Part shown: positions 34,241 through 42,592 of the stretch, in pieces
Numbering within the stretch: position 1 is the stretch's first letter
How the letters are laid out: the number at the start of each line of letters is the position of its first letter
Origin: JABWBP01 sp964522165
GTDB lineage: Bacteria; Calditrichota; Calditrichia; RBG-13-44-9; J075
Assembly (NCBI GenBank): GCA_964522165.1
Contig: CAZFVV010000004.1
Coordinates: forward strand, 1 to 64,000
Length of the DNA: 64,000 nt
Direction of reading: 5' to 3'
Notes under the pieces: generated by a model
Database searches by the model: none
What the model was told of the DNA's origin: nothing
What the model saw: the letters and a program-made list of their open reading frames with translations, nothing else
Program-made: the position numbers and the translations under genes

Positions 34241-35614
34241 ATGATCGGGGAGTTTTTGAAAGAATATCGCGGCCTGCATTCGCTGAGCGGGAACGCGGAA
34301 GCGGCGGATGAGCGACGCCTGTCCATCGACAGCCGCAGCTTGCAGCCGGGGGAGCTATTCCTGGCCCTGCGGGGCGAGGCGCACGACGGGCACGACTATA
34401 TCGCCGCGGCGCTGGAAAAAGGCGCCGCCGCCGTCGTGGCGGAGAAAAAATGGTGGGAGAAAAACCGCGCGGCGCAAGCGTTCTCCCAACGCCCGTTCAT
34501 CGTGGTGGAAGACAGCCTGCACTTTTTGCAGCAATTGGCTGCCTGGCGCCGGCGGCAATTTGACATCGAAGTGGTCGGCCTGACCGGCTCCAACGGTAAA
34601 ACCACCACCCGGGAGATGATCGCCGCGGTGCTGGCGGCGCGTTTCCGGGTCTTCCAGTCGCAGGGGAACAAGAACAACCACGTCGGGCTTCCCCTGATGC
34701 TGCTGGAATTGAACGAGCAGGCCGAAATGGCGGTGTTAGAAATGGGCATGAATCACCCCGGGGAAATCGCCCTGCTGGCCGGCCTGGCAAAGCCCACCGC
34801 CGCGGTGGTGACCAACGTCGGGAAGGCACACATCGGGTTCATGGGCAGCTTAGAGGCCATTTACCGGGAAAAGATTTCCCTGTTCGAGGCCCTGGAGCCT
34901 TCGGCGCCAATCTTTTTGAACGTGGAAGACCGCTTTTTGCGGAATTATCCCCGCGCCGGGCGCAAGGTGATTACCGTGGGATATAACTCCGGCAACGACG
35001 TGCGCGGCAGGGTGGAGTTCATCGACCGCTACGGGCGGGTGAGATTCCGGCTGAACGACGCGGTCTCCATTCAACTGAAGGTCCCGGGAACGCACCAGGT
35101 GCTCAACGCCCTGTTAGCCGCGGCGGTGGGGCTGCATTTCGGCGTTTCGGAGAGCGAAGCGGGGCGGGCGCTGGAAAATTTTTCCCCGGCAAAACAGCGC
35201 ATGGAGATATTCGAGAAAAACGGCGTTCTGTTCATCAACGACGCCTACAACGCCAATCCGGATTCCATGCGCGCGGCGCTGAACTACCTGGCCGGGCTGC
35301 GAAACGGCCGGGGAAAACGGATCGCGGTGTTAGGCGACATGTTAGAATTAGGCGAATTCGCCGAAACCGAGCATCGCCGGTTAGGAGAATACCTGGCCGA
35401 AAAACCGGTGGACCTGGCGCTGCTCTATGGACCGCTCTCCCGCTTCACTTTGCAGGGCTTTGAAGAAAAAGCCGGCAGGGGAAAGCGAGCGTTTCATTAC
35501 GAAACCCATGAAGAAATTGCCGCGCATTTACGGCAAATTTTGCAGCCCCACGACCTGGTGCTGCTGAAGGGGTCGCGGGGGATGAAAATGGAAAAAGTTT
35601 TGGAGGTTTTATAG
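34241..35614 (+). CDS. murF: UDP-MurNAc-pentapeptide synthetase MurF
   Basis: 457 residues. Adds D-Ala-D-Ala to the UDP-MurNAc-tripeptide. The ATP loop is GLTGSNGKTTTREM. MurF-typical NKNNHVGLPLMLLEL and MGMNHPGEIALLAGLAKP are present, and the C-terminal domain has INDAYNANPDSMRAAL and VLGDMLELGEFAETEHR. There is no clear Shine-Dalgarno. The gene is full-length. Confidence 0.97.
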   Translation: MIGEFLKEYRGLHSLSGNAEAADERRLSIDSRSLQPGELFLALRGEAHDGHDYIAAALEKGAAAVVAEKKWWEKNRAAQAFSQRPFIVVEDSLHFLQQLAAWRRRQFDIEVVGLTGSNGKTTTREMIAAVLAARFRVFQSQGNKNNHVGLPLMLLELNEQAEMAVLEMGMNHPGEIALLAGLAKPTAAVVTNVGKAHIGFMGSLEAIYREKISLFEALEPSAPIFLNVEDRFLRNYPRAGRKVITVGYNSGNDVRGRVEFIDRYGRVRFRLNDAVSIQLKVPGTHQVLNALLAAAVGLHFGVSESEAGRALENFSPAKQRMEIFEKNGVLFINDAYNANPDSMRAALNYLAGLRNGRGKRIAVLGDMLELGEFAETEHRRLGEYLAEKPVDLALLYGPLSRFTLQGFEEKAGRGKRAFHYETHEEIAAHLRQILQPHDLVLLKGSRGMKMEKVLEVL

Positions 35615-35735
35615 TGTTCAGGTTTCATAGTGTTTAGGTGTTCTGGTGTTATAGCAAGTTGATAATGTTGCCCCCCTGCGCCAAAACACTATAACACTCA
35701 AACAACTGAACACTCGAACACCCAAAAATAGGTAA
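35615..35735. repeat. AGTGTTTAGGTGTT word hairpin
   Basis: TTATAGTGTTCAGG, CATAGTGTTTAGGTGTT and GGTGTTATAG on the left are answered by AACACTATAACACTC, AACACTCGAACACCC on the right. It fills the murF-mraY spacer. Confidence 0.75.
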
Positions 35736-35739
35736 GAGT

Positions 35740-36849
35740 ATGCTGGCAGATTTTCTATTCGAATTCCGGGACTATTTTTTCGGGTTCAACCTGTTCCGCT
35801 ACATCACCGTGCGGGCGGCGTTAGGAGCGATCACCGCGCTGCTGTTCAGCTTTGTGATCGGCCCGAAAATCATCCGCCTGCTGCATAAAAACCAGATCGG
35901 GGAGGAAATCCGCCACGACGGGCCGGCCAGCCACCAGGCCAAGAAAGGCACTCCCACCATGGGAGGGTTGATCATCTTAGGCGCGGTGCTGATCTCCGTG
36001 CTGCTGTGGGCCAAATGGAGCAATTATTATATCCGCATGATCTTCCTGGCCACCTTCTGGATGGGCGCGGTCGGTTTCATCGATGATTACCTGAAAGTGG
36101 TGAAGAAGTATAAAAAAGGATTGATCGGGCGTTATAAAATGGCCGGGCAGATTGCGTTAGGGCTGCTTTTCGGCAGCTTGATCTACTTTAACCCGGAGTT
36201 TGTGGAAAAAGGCTATAACGCCAACACCAGCGTGCCCTTTTTCAAGAACCTGGAGATGCAGTTCGGATTATTATACATCCCATTGATCGTGTTCGTCATC
36301 GCCGGAACCTCCAACGCGGTAAACCTTACCGACGGTTTGGACGGCCTGGCGAGCGGGTTGATCGCTATCGCCATGCTGGCCTTTGCGGGAATGTGCTACG
36401 TGACCGGCAACGCGGTGTTCAGCGATTACCTGAACATCATCTTCCTGCCCGGCAGCGGGGAGTTAACGGTGTATTGCATGACCATCGTGGGCGCGGCCAC
36501 GGGATTCCTGTGGTACAATACCCATCCCGCGGAAGTGTTCATGGGCGATACCGGCTCCCTGGCCCTGGGCAGCACTTTAGGCGCGGCGGCGGTGCTCATC
36601 AAAAAGGAGATTTTCCTGATCCTGATCGGCGGGATTTTCGTGGCGGAAACGCTCAGCGTGATCATCCAGACCAGCTATTTCAAATATACCCGGAAGCGTT
36701 ACGGGCAGGGCCGGCGGGTGTTCAAAATGGCTCCCCTGCACCATCATTTCGAGTTGAAAGGCTGGCCGGAAAGCAAAGTGGTGGTGCGCTTCTGGATCGT
36801 GGGAATTCTGTTGGCCATGTTAACGTTGACGACGTTTAAGGTGCGGTAA
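35740..36849 (+). CDS. mraY: Phospho-MurNAc-pentapeptide transferase MraY
   Basis: 369 residues and about ten membrane helices. Transfers phospho-MurNAc-pentapeptide to undecaprenyl phosphate to make lipid I. Motifs are GTPTMGG, FIDDYLKV (catalytic Asp pair), NLTDGLDGLASG, FMGDTGSLALG and PLHHHFELKGWPE. The N-terminal extension before the first helix is short. AGGTAAGAGT precedes the ATG. No anomalies. Confidence 0.98.
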   Translation: MLADFLFEFRDYFFGFNLFRYITVRAALGAITALLFSFVIGPKIIRLLHKNQIGEEIRHDGPASHQAKKGTPTMGGLIILGAVLISVLLWAKWSNYYIRMIFLATFWMGAVGFIDDYLKVVKKYKKGLIGRYKMAGQIALGLLFGSLIYFNPEFVEKGYNANTSVPFFKNLEMQFGLLYIPLIVFVIAGTSNAVNLTDGLDGLASGLIAIAMLAFAGMCYVTGNAVFSDYLNIIFLPGSGELTVYCMTIVGAATGFLWYNTHPAEVFMGDTGSLALGSTLGAAAVLIKKEIFLILIGGIFVAETLSVIIQTSYFKYTRKRYGQGRRVFKMAPLHHHFELKGWPESKVVVRFWIVGILLAMLTLTTFKVR

Positions 36850-36960
36850 AAATGCAAAGTGAAAAATGCAAAGTGGAAAGTGTAAAGGTAAGAGAGTGAA
36901 TGGGACAATCTCCTATTCAATTTTCACTTTTCATTTTGCACTTTTCAATGCTTCAAGGAT
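36850..36960. repeat. GTGAAAAATGCAAAGTG word hairpin
   Basis: AATGCAAAGTGAAAAATGC, AAAGTGGAAAGTG on the left are answered by CAATTTTCACTTTTCATTTT, GCACTTTTCAATGC on the right, with a loop of about 35 bases. It fills the mraY-murD spacer. Confidence 0.78.
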
Positions 36961-36963
36961 GCG

Positions 36964-38370
36964 ATGTTCGAAATATCACGCCATAACCGGGAAAACCGCC
37001 AGCGCCTGAAGGGCGCGTCTGTGGCGGTGTTGGGCGCGGCCCGCAGCGGGATCGCCCTGGCGGAATTGCTGGCCTCCGCCGGGGCCCGGGTGCTGCTGAG
37101 CGAGCAAAAACCCCGCCCGGCAACGCCGTTTTCAGGGGAAGAAATCGCGCTGCCCGGCGTGTCCGTGGAGTTTGGCGGCCACAGCCAGCGAGTGCTGGAG
37201 AGCGATCTCATCTGCATCAGCCCCGGCATTCCCCTTTCCGTTCCGGCGCTGGTAGAGGCGCAGGAGCGGAACATCCCCATTCTCGGGGAACTGGAAGTCT
37301 CCTCCTGGTTCTGCCCCGCGCCGGTCATCGCCATTACCGGCAGCAACGGCAAAACCACCACGACGCAATTAACCGGGGAGATTTTCAAGCAGCAGTTTGA
37401 GCGGGTGCTGGTGGGGGGAAACATCGGTTCGCCCCTGGCCGCGGAAATCCGCCGCCTGCCCGACCCGGAGGCGGCCATCCTGGAAGTCAGCAGCTTTCAA
37501 TTAGAAACCATTGCCAATTTCCGGCCTCGCGTTGCGGTGATTATGAATCTGTCTCCCAATCACTTGGACCGTTACCCGGATTACGAATCCTACGTGCAGG
37601 CCAAGCTGCAAATCCTGCGCAACATGCAGGAGGAGGATTTTCTGATCTATTGCGCTGACGACGAATTTCTGAGCCGGCGGATCGCCGCTTCACGCCCGCA
37701 AAAAATTCCTTTCAGCATCTCCCGGGAGCTGAAAGCAGGGGCGTTCTGGCGCAATAACGCCATCGAAATCCGCTGGCAGCGCCTCAGCCTGCGCGTCCCG
37801 GTACGGCGAACCCTGCTGCGTGGGCCGCATAATCGCTACAACATGGCGGCCGCCGCCCTGTTAGCGGCGTTGCAGGGGATTTCCGCGGACGCCATCCGCG
37901 GGGTGCTGGAAAATTTCCCCGGGGTGGAGCACCGTTTGGAGGCGGTGCGCACCATCGAAGGGGTGCAGTACGTGAACGATTCCAAAGCCACCACGGTCGC
38001 CTCCCTGGGCTACGCCTTGCAGAGTTTTCCGGAACCGATCATTTTGATCGCCGGGGGAAAGGATAAAGGAGGCGATTTTTCGGAAATCAACGAACTGCTC
38101 AAAAAACACGCCCGGGCGGTCATTGTGATCGGGGAAGCATCCCGGCGCATGGCCGAGGCGTGGGAAAGAGTCGTGCCGGTGTACCAGGCGGCCGGTTTGG
38201 AGGAAGCGGTGAGCCGTTGCCGCGCCCTGGCCCGCCCCGGCGAGGTGGTGCTGCTCTCCCCGGCCTGCTCCAGTTTCGATATGTTCCGGGATTATGAGGA
38301 GCGGGGGCGGCGTTTCAAAGAGTTGGTAAAGAAGATGAACGTGCTGGAAGGCGGGTTTATGGTGCTTTAA
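36964..38370 (+). CDS. murD: UDP-MurNAc-L-alanine:D-glutamate ligase MurD
   Basis: 468 residues. Adds D-Glu to UDP-MurNAc-L-Ala. The N-terminal UMP-binding domain has VLGAARSGIALAELL. The ATP loop is ITGSNGKTTTTQL. Further motifs are LEVSSFQLE, LSPNHLDRYPD, FPGVEHRLE, YVNDSKATT, LIAGGKDKGGDFSE and LLSPACSSFDMFRDYEERG. The start has AAGGATGCG upstream. It is about 20 residues longer than the E. coli enzyme at the ends but otherwise normal. Confidence 0.97.
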   Translation: MFEISRHNRENRQRLKGASVAVLGAARSGIALAELLASAGARVLLSEQKPRPATPFSGEEIALPGVSVEFGGHSQRVLESDLICISPGIPLSVPALVEAQERNIPILGELEVSSWFCPAPVIAITGSNGKTTTTQLTGEIFKQQFERVLVGGNIGSPLAAEIRRLPDPEAAILEVSSFQLETIANFRPRVAVIMNLSPNHLDRYPDYESYVQAKLQILRNMQEEDFLIYCADDEFLSRRIAASRPQKIPFSISRELKAGAFWRNNAIEIRWQRLSLRVPVRRTLLRGPHNRYNMAAAALLAALQGISADAIRGVLENFPGVEHRLEAVRTIEGVQYVNDSKATTVASLGYALQSFPEPIILIAGGKDKGGDFSEINELLKKHARAVIVIGEASRRMAEAWERVVPVYQAAGLEEAVSRCRALARPGEVVLLSPACSSFDMFRDYEERGRRFKELVKKMNVLEGGFMVL

Positions 38371-38385
38371 GGGTGGAAGGAAAAC

Positions 38386-38506
38386 GCGAGGCAGAGCCTC
38401 GCTGGCGGCGTCACAACGCGGAGCGTTGTGACGAGTAGAAGAATCCACTACGTTTTGCTCGATCCGACGCTCCGCATCGGATCGCCACCGTGGAGGCTCC
38501 GCCTCC
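38386..38506. repeat. Cluster of four triloop hairpins upstream of ftsW
   Basis: GCGAGGC-AGA-GCCTCGC (38386-38402), CGTCACAACGC-GGA-GCGTTGTGACG (38409-38433), CGATCCGACGC-TCC-GCATCGGATCG (38460-38484, one mismatch) and GGAGGC-TCC-GCCTCC (38492-38506). Stems differ completely, but every apex is GC-NNN-GC with GGA or AGA on one strand. They fill the murD-ftsW spacer. Confidence 0.88.
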
Positions 38507-38524
38507 CGTACAGCGAAGAAGACG

Positions 38525-39703
38525 ATGAAAAAACGTTTCCAAAATTTCTGGCTGGCAGCCGCGTTCTTCCTGCTGATCCTGTTGGGGATCATCATGGTGT
38601 ATAGCGCCAGCGCCTTCTATGCCCAGCAGTATTTCGGCGACCATTTTTACTTTCTGAAGCGCCACCTCACCTGGCTGTTCTTAGGATTGATGGGCATGGC
38701 CGCGGCCTACAGCCTGCCCTACAAAAAATTGCAGGGGAATACCTGGATTCTCTTGTTGATCAGCCTGGCGATCCTGGTCTATACCGCCTTTATCCAGCGG
38801 GGACGCTGGGTCTATATCGGCCCGATTCATTTCCAGGCCGTGGACGTGGCTAAATTCAGCCTGATCCTTTTCTTCGCCGACTCCCTGAGCCGCAAGGAAA
38901 AGATCATGGGCAGCTACGGCCAGGGGGTGTTCCCGCACCTGTTCTACGTGGCGGTATTCTCGTTTTTGACTTTGCGCCAGCCGAACTTCAGCAGCGCCGC
39001 CATGATCGTCCTGATCGGAATCACCATGCTTTTTGCCGCCCCCACCCGGGTGTGGCACCTGGCGCTGACCGGGCTGGCGTTCATTCCTCCCCTGGCCGCG
39101 GCGGCGGTGATTTCGCCCTACAAAATGCGCCGGGTGCTCTCCTTTCTCAACCCGGAATCGGATATCCAGGGCGCGGGATACCAGGTCTATCAATCCCTGG
39201 TCAGCTTAGGGCAGGGCGGGATCGCCGGGGTAGGGTTTGCCCAGAGTACCCAAAAAATGTTCTTTCTGCCGGAGGCGCATACCGATTTCATTTTTGCCAT
39301 CATCGGGGAAGAGTGGGGGCTGATCGGCGCTTTAACGGTGGTCGCGCTGTTCGGGATCATCCTGGTGCATGGGGTTCGCATTGCCCGCCGCTCTGCGGAT
39401 CGTTTCGACGTGTACCTGGCGGTGGGTGTCACCGCCCATTTCGTGTATTATGCCACCATCAACATGATGGTTACCCTGCGCCTGATCCCCGCCACCGGCC
39501 TGCCCATGCCGTTCATCAGTTACGGGGGAACTGCGCTGCTGTTCTCCTGCATCTATGCGGGAATGCTGCTGCGGCTGGCCGGGCAGGTATCCGGGCGGGT
39601 TTCCGCCAACCGCGTTCCCTGGAAAGAGCGCTCGTTGCGGAGCCTGCGAATGCCGAAGTTCAACTACCTGCCGCGGGAGAAAAGAGTGAGAAGTAAGAAG
39701 TAA
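38525..39703 (+). CDS. ftsW: Septal peptidoglycan glycosyltransferase FtsW
   Basis: 392 residues with about ten membrane helices; a SEDS-family polymerase that works with FtsI. The N-terminal helix carries IIMVYSASAF. Diagnostic blocks are LRQPNFSSAAMIVLIG, YQVYQSLVSLGQGG, FLPEAHTDFIFAIIGEEWG and GLPMPFISYGGTALL. The C-terminal tail is short and basic. The Shine-Dalgarno is poor (GAAGAAG), and the upstream spacer is packed with hairpins that might affect its translation. Confidence 0.96.
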   Translation: MKKRFQNFWLAAAFFLLILLGIIMVYSASAFYAQQYFGDHFYFLKRHLTWLFLGLMGMAAAYSLPYKKLQGNTWILLLISLAILVYTAFIQRGRWVYIGPIHFQAVDVAKFSLILFFADSLSRKEKIMGSYGQGVFPHLFYVAVFSFLTLRQPNFSSAAMIVLIGITMLFAAPTRVWHLALTGLAFIPPLAAAAVISPYKMRRVLSFLNPESDIQGAGYQVYQSLVSLGQGGIAGVGFAQSTQKMFFLPEAHTDFIFAIIGEEWGLIGALTVVALFGIILVHGVRIARRSADRFDVYLAVGVTAHFVYYATINMMVTLRLIPATGLPMPFISYGGTALLFSCIYAGMLLRLAGQVSGRVSANRVPWKERSLRSLRMPKFNYLPREKRVRSKK

Positions 39704-39752
39704 GAAGGAAAAAGTAAGAAGGGAAAAGGATTCGCGGAAAGGATGGCGTGAT

Positions 39753-39896
39753 ATGAAGATGAAAATGAAAATCAAAATCAAGCTAAAAAGTATGGCGTTT
39801 ATCCCGGCGGTTTCTACCCCGCTGCCGCATGAGGGGGTTCATCTGCCGGTTCGTCGCCGAGCCCGCAGCCGGGCGGGGGTGAAGAAGGTGCGCTGA
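39753..39896 (+). CDS. Small basic open reading frame, doubtful
   Basis: A 47-codon frame (ATG to TGA) between ftsW and murG. The product starts MKMKMKIKIKLK and is basic throughout, with the C-terminus RRRARSRAGVKKVR. The first codons come from AAATGAAAATCAAAATC words, so it could be a repeat by-product. AAAGGATGG lies upstream. I do not recognise it. It would be either a small nucleic-acid-binding peptide or nothing. Confidence 0.2.
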   Translation: MKMKMKIKIKLKSMAFIPAVSTPLPHEGVHLPVRRRARSRAGVKKVR

Positions 39897-39899
39897 ACG

Positions 39900-39985
39900 G
39901 GGGGATGGTGAATTCAGTGAATGGCGAATAGAGAATCGTGAGTGGTGAATAGAGAATTGTGAGTGGTGAATAGGGAATGGTGAAT
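39900..39985. repeat. GTGAATAGAGAATCGTGAG words
   Basis: Four or five variants of AGTGGTGAATAGAGAATTG in the same orientation lie directly upstream of murG; no complementary arm is seen. AGTAAGAAGTAAGAAGG words lie at 39690-39725 on the other side of the small open frame. Confidence 0.65.
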
Positions 39986-39990
39986 TGAGG

Positions 39991-41091
39991 ATGGAAAAGC
40001 GAATTCTGATTGCCGGGGGAGGAACCGGCGGGCACGTGTACCCGGCGCTGGCAACTATCGAAGCGCTGAAACGCAAGGGCGATTTCCGGTTCCTCTACGT
40101 GGGGGGCAAAAACGGCATCGAAACCCGGATTGTGCCCCGTTACGGCGTTCCCCTGGAGACTATCCTGATTTCGGGATTCGCGCGCAGCTTCAGCCTTAAA
40201 AACCTGCTATTCCCGGCGAAGCTGCTGATCGGTTTGTATCAAAGCCGGAGAATCGTGAAGCAGTTTTCACCCCACGTAGCGGTGGGAACCGGCGGCTACG
40301 TGAGCGGCCCGGTGCTGTACGCCGCGGCAAAGATGAAGGCGCCGGTGCTCATTCAGGAACAGGACGTGTACCCCGGGATCACCACCCGGCTGCTGGCCAA
40401 ATATGCGAGGCGCATCTGCCTCTCTTTCGATGCGACGCGGCGGCATTTTCCGCAGTATGCGGATAAATTAGTGGTCACCGGCAATCCGGTTCGGGAAACC
40501 CTCGGCAGCGTTACGCGGCAGGCCGGGCGGGAAAAAATGGGCCTGGAGCAGGGTAAAATGGCCCTGCTCATCTTCGGCGGCAGCCAGGGAGCGCGCTCCG
40601 TTAACACCGCCATGAGCGGCATTCTCCCGGATTTGCTCCGGAAATACGAGATGCAGGCGCTCTGGCAGACCGGAGAAAGCCAGTTCGAGGCAGTAATGAA
40701 GGGATTTCAAGGCGCCGCCGAAAGGGTGCGCATTCTGCCCTACATCCAGGAGATGGATGTAGCCTACGCTGCCGCAGACGTGGTGGTCTGCCGGGCCGGG
40801 GCGATCACCCTGGCGGAGTTGGCCGTGGTCGCCAAACCGGCCGTGCTGGTGCCTTATCCTTACGCAGCCGGAAATCACCAGGAGCACAACAGCCGGATGG
40901 TCGCGGAAGCCGGGGCGGCGCTGATGGTCACAGAAAAAGCGGGCTGGGAAAAAGAGTTGCAGCGGGCATTGGAAACCCTGCTGAGCGATGAATCCCTGCG
41001 GCAACAGCAAAGCGCGGCATGGAAAAAACTGGCCCGTCCCCGCGCTGCGGAACAGATCGGCGAGGAAGTATTGAAATTGTTGGAAATATGA
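39991..41091 (+). CDS. murG: UDP-GlcNAc:lipid I transferase MurG
   Basis: 366 residues from the ATG at 39991 (a TTG at 39985 is in frame). MurG makes lipid II on the cytoplasmic face of the membrane. Motifs are ILIAGGGTGGHVYPALA, VGTGGYVSGPVLYAA, the donor-domain GGSQGARSVN, and ADVVVCRAGAITLAELA with PYPYAAGNHQEHNSRMV. The upstream repeat words leave no clear Shine-Dalgarno. Complete. Confidence 0.97.
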   Translation: MEKRILIAGGGTGGHVYPALATIEALKRKGDFRFLYVGGKNGIETRIVPRYGVPLETILISGFARSFSLKNLLFPAKLLIGLYQSRRIVKQFSPHVAVGTGGYVSGPVLYAAAKMKAPVLIQEQDVYPGITTRLLAKYARRICLSFDATRRHFPQYADKLVVTGNPVRETLGSVTRQAGREKMGLEQGKMALLIFGGSQGARSVNTAMSGILPDLLRKYEMQALWQTGESQFEAVMKGFQGAAERVRILPYIQEMDVAYAAADVVVCRAGAITLAELAVVAKPAVLVPYPYAAGNHQEHNSRMVAEAGAALMVTEKAGWEKELQRALETLLSDESLRQQQSAAWKKLARPRAAEQIGEEVLKLLEI

Positions 41092-41183
41092 AGAGAAAAC
41101 CGTGTTCGAGTCCTCAAGTGTTCAGGTGCTCCGGTATTCGAACAACTTGAACACCAGAGCACAATAAAACCATAACACCAAAA
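41092..41183. repeat. AAGTGTTCAGGTGCTCCGG word hairpin
   Basis: GTGTTCGAG, AAGTGTTCAGGTGCTCCGG on the left are answered by GAACAACTTGAACACCAGAGC and AACACC on the right. It fills the murG-murC spacer. Confidence 0.7.
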
Positions 41184-41185
41184 AT

Positions 41186-42565
41186 ATGCGCTTAGGCAAA
41201 ATTCACAAAATTCACTTCGTCGGGATCGGTGGGATCGGGATGAGCGGGATTGCGGAGCTGCTCCTGAACCTGGGCTACCAGGTAAGCGGCTCCGATACCC
41301 AGCTTTCCGAGCTTACCCACAAGCTCGCCGCCATGGGCGCGCGGATTAGCGAAGGCCACCGGGCGGAGAACGTGCAGGACGCGGAGGTGCTGATCTATTC
41401 CTCCGCGGTCACCGCGGATAACTTAGAAGTGCAGGAAGCGCTGCGGCGCAAAATTCCGGTGATCAAACGCGCGGAAATGTTAGGTGAGCTGATCCGTTTG
41501 AAATACGGGATCGCCGTGGCCGGAACCCACGGAAAAACCACCACCACTTCGCTGATTGGGGCGGTGCTGACCGAGGGCGGGCTGGACCCCACCCTGATCA
41601 TCGGCGGCAAGGTGCGCTCCCTGGACACCAATGCCAAGTTAGGACGGGGAGATTTTTTGGTGGCGGAAGCGGATGAATTCGACCGCAGCTTCCTCTCCAT
41701 GATTCCGACCATCGCGGTGATTACCAACGTGGACGCTGATCACTTAGACTGCTACAAGGACCTGGAGGATTTGAAAAACGCTTTCATTGCCTTTGCCAAC
41801 AAGGTTCCCTTTTACGGGAAGGTGATTGCCTGCCTGGATAATCCCGGGGTGCAGGAAATCCTCCACGCCTTGAAGCGCACGGTGATCAGCTACGGCTTCA
41901 GCAGCCAGGCGGATTTCACCGCCCGCAACCCGCATTTTTTGCCCTACAGAACGGAGTTCGACGCCTTCCACGAGGGCGCATTGTTGGGCCGCGTAAAGCT
42001 GAATTTGACCGGCAGGCACAATATTCAGAACGCCCTGGCCTCCATTGCCGTGGGATTGGAGTTAGAAGTTCCCTTTGCGACCATTCAAAAAGCGCTGGAA
42101 GGATTTTCCGGGATCAGCCGCCGGTTCGAGATCAAGGCGCAGGTAAACGATATCATGGTGGTGGACGATTACGGCCATCATCCCGCGGAAATCCTCACCA
42201 CCCTGCAAGGGGCGCGCAGCAGCTGGCCGGAAAAGCGCATTATTGCGGTATTCCAGCCGCACCTGTATTCCCGCACCCGGGATTTTTACAAAGAGTTTGC
42301 CCGCTCCTTTTTCGACGCCGATATCCTGGTCGTCACCGACGTGTACCCGGCGCGGGAGAAACCAATCGAGGGCGTCAGCGGAAAGCTCATCGCCGATACC
42401 GCCCTCACCATGGGGCATAAAAAAGTGCTCTACGTGGAAGACAAACGCAAATTGGCCGGGGAAGTGTTCCCGCTCCTCCAGCCCGGGGATATGGCCATCA
42501 CCATCGGGGCCGGCGACGTCTGGAAGTGCGCCAATGAATTGGCGGAAAAGCTGGGAAAGAATTGA
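41186..42565 (+). CDS. murC: UDP-MurNAc:L-alanine ligase MurC
   Basis: 459 residues. First amino acid addition to UDP-MurNAc. The N-terminus has HFVGIGGIGMSGIAELL; the ATP loop is AGTHGKTTTTSL. Other MurC blocks are EADEFDRSFLSM, TNVDADHLDCY, DDYGHHPAEI and FQPHLYSRTRDFY. The start has no evident Shine-Dalgarno and is directly preceded by a repeat spacer. Confidence 0.97.
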   Translation: MRLGKIHKIHFVGIGGIGMSGIAELLLNLGYQVSGSDTQLSELTHKLAAMGARISEGHRAENVQDAEVLIYSSAVTADNLEVQEALRRKIPVIKRAEMLGELIRLKYGIAVAGTHGKTTTTSLIGAVLTEGGLDPTLIIGGKVRSLDTNAKLGRGDFLVAEADEFDRSFLSMIPTIAVITNVDADHLDCYKDLEDLKNAFIAFANKVPFYGKVIACLDNPGVQEILHALKRTVISYGFSSQADFTARNPHFLPYRTEFDAFHEGALLGRVKLNLTGRHNIQNALASIAVGLELEVPFATIQKALEGFSGISRRFEIKAQVNDIMVVDDYGHHPAEILTTLQGARSSWPEKRIIAVFQPHLYSRTRDFYKEFARSFFDADILVVTDVYPAREKPIEGVSGKLIADTALTMGHKKVLYVEDKRKLAGEVFPLLQPGDMAITIGAGDVWKCANELAEKLGKN

Positions 42566-42592
42566 AGATTGAAAATTGAAGATTGAACATTG
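42562..42592. repeat. GAAGATTGAAAATTG words at the murC-murB junction
   Basis: ATTGAAGATTGAAAATTG, AAGATTGAACATTG overlap the end of murC and run into the TTG start of murB. They are the same words that flank the four-helix gene at 9711-10129. Confidence 0.7.

Noticed and set aside
38386..38506. A tRNA or other structured RNA gene in the hairpin cluster before ftsW
   Set aside because: The stems are separate simple hairpins; no cloverleaf, T-loop or anticodon arm can be drawn.
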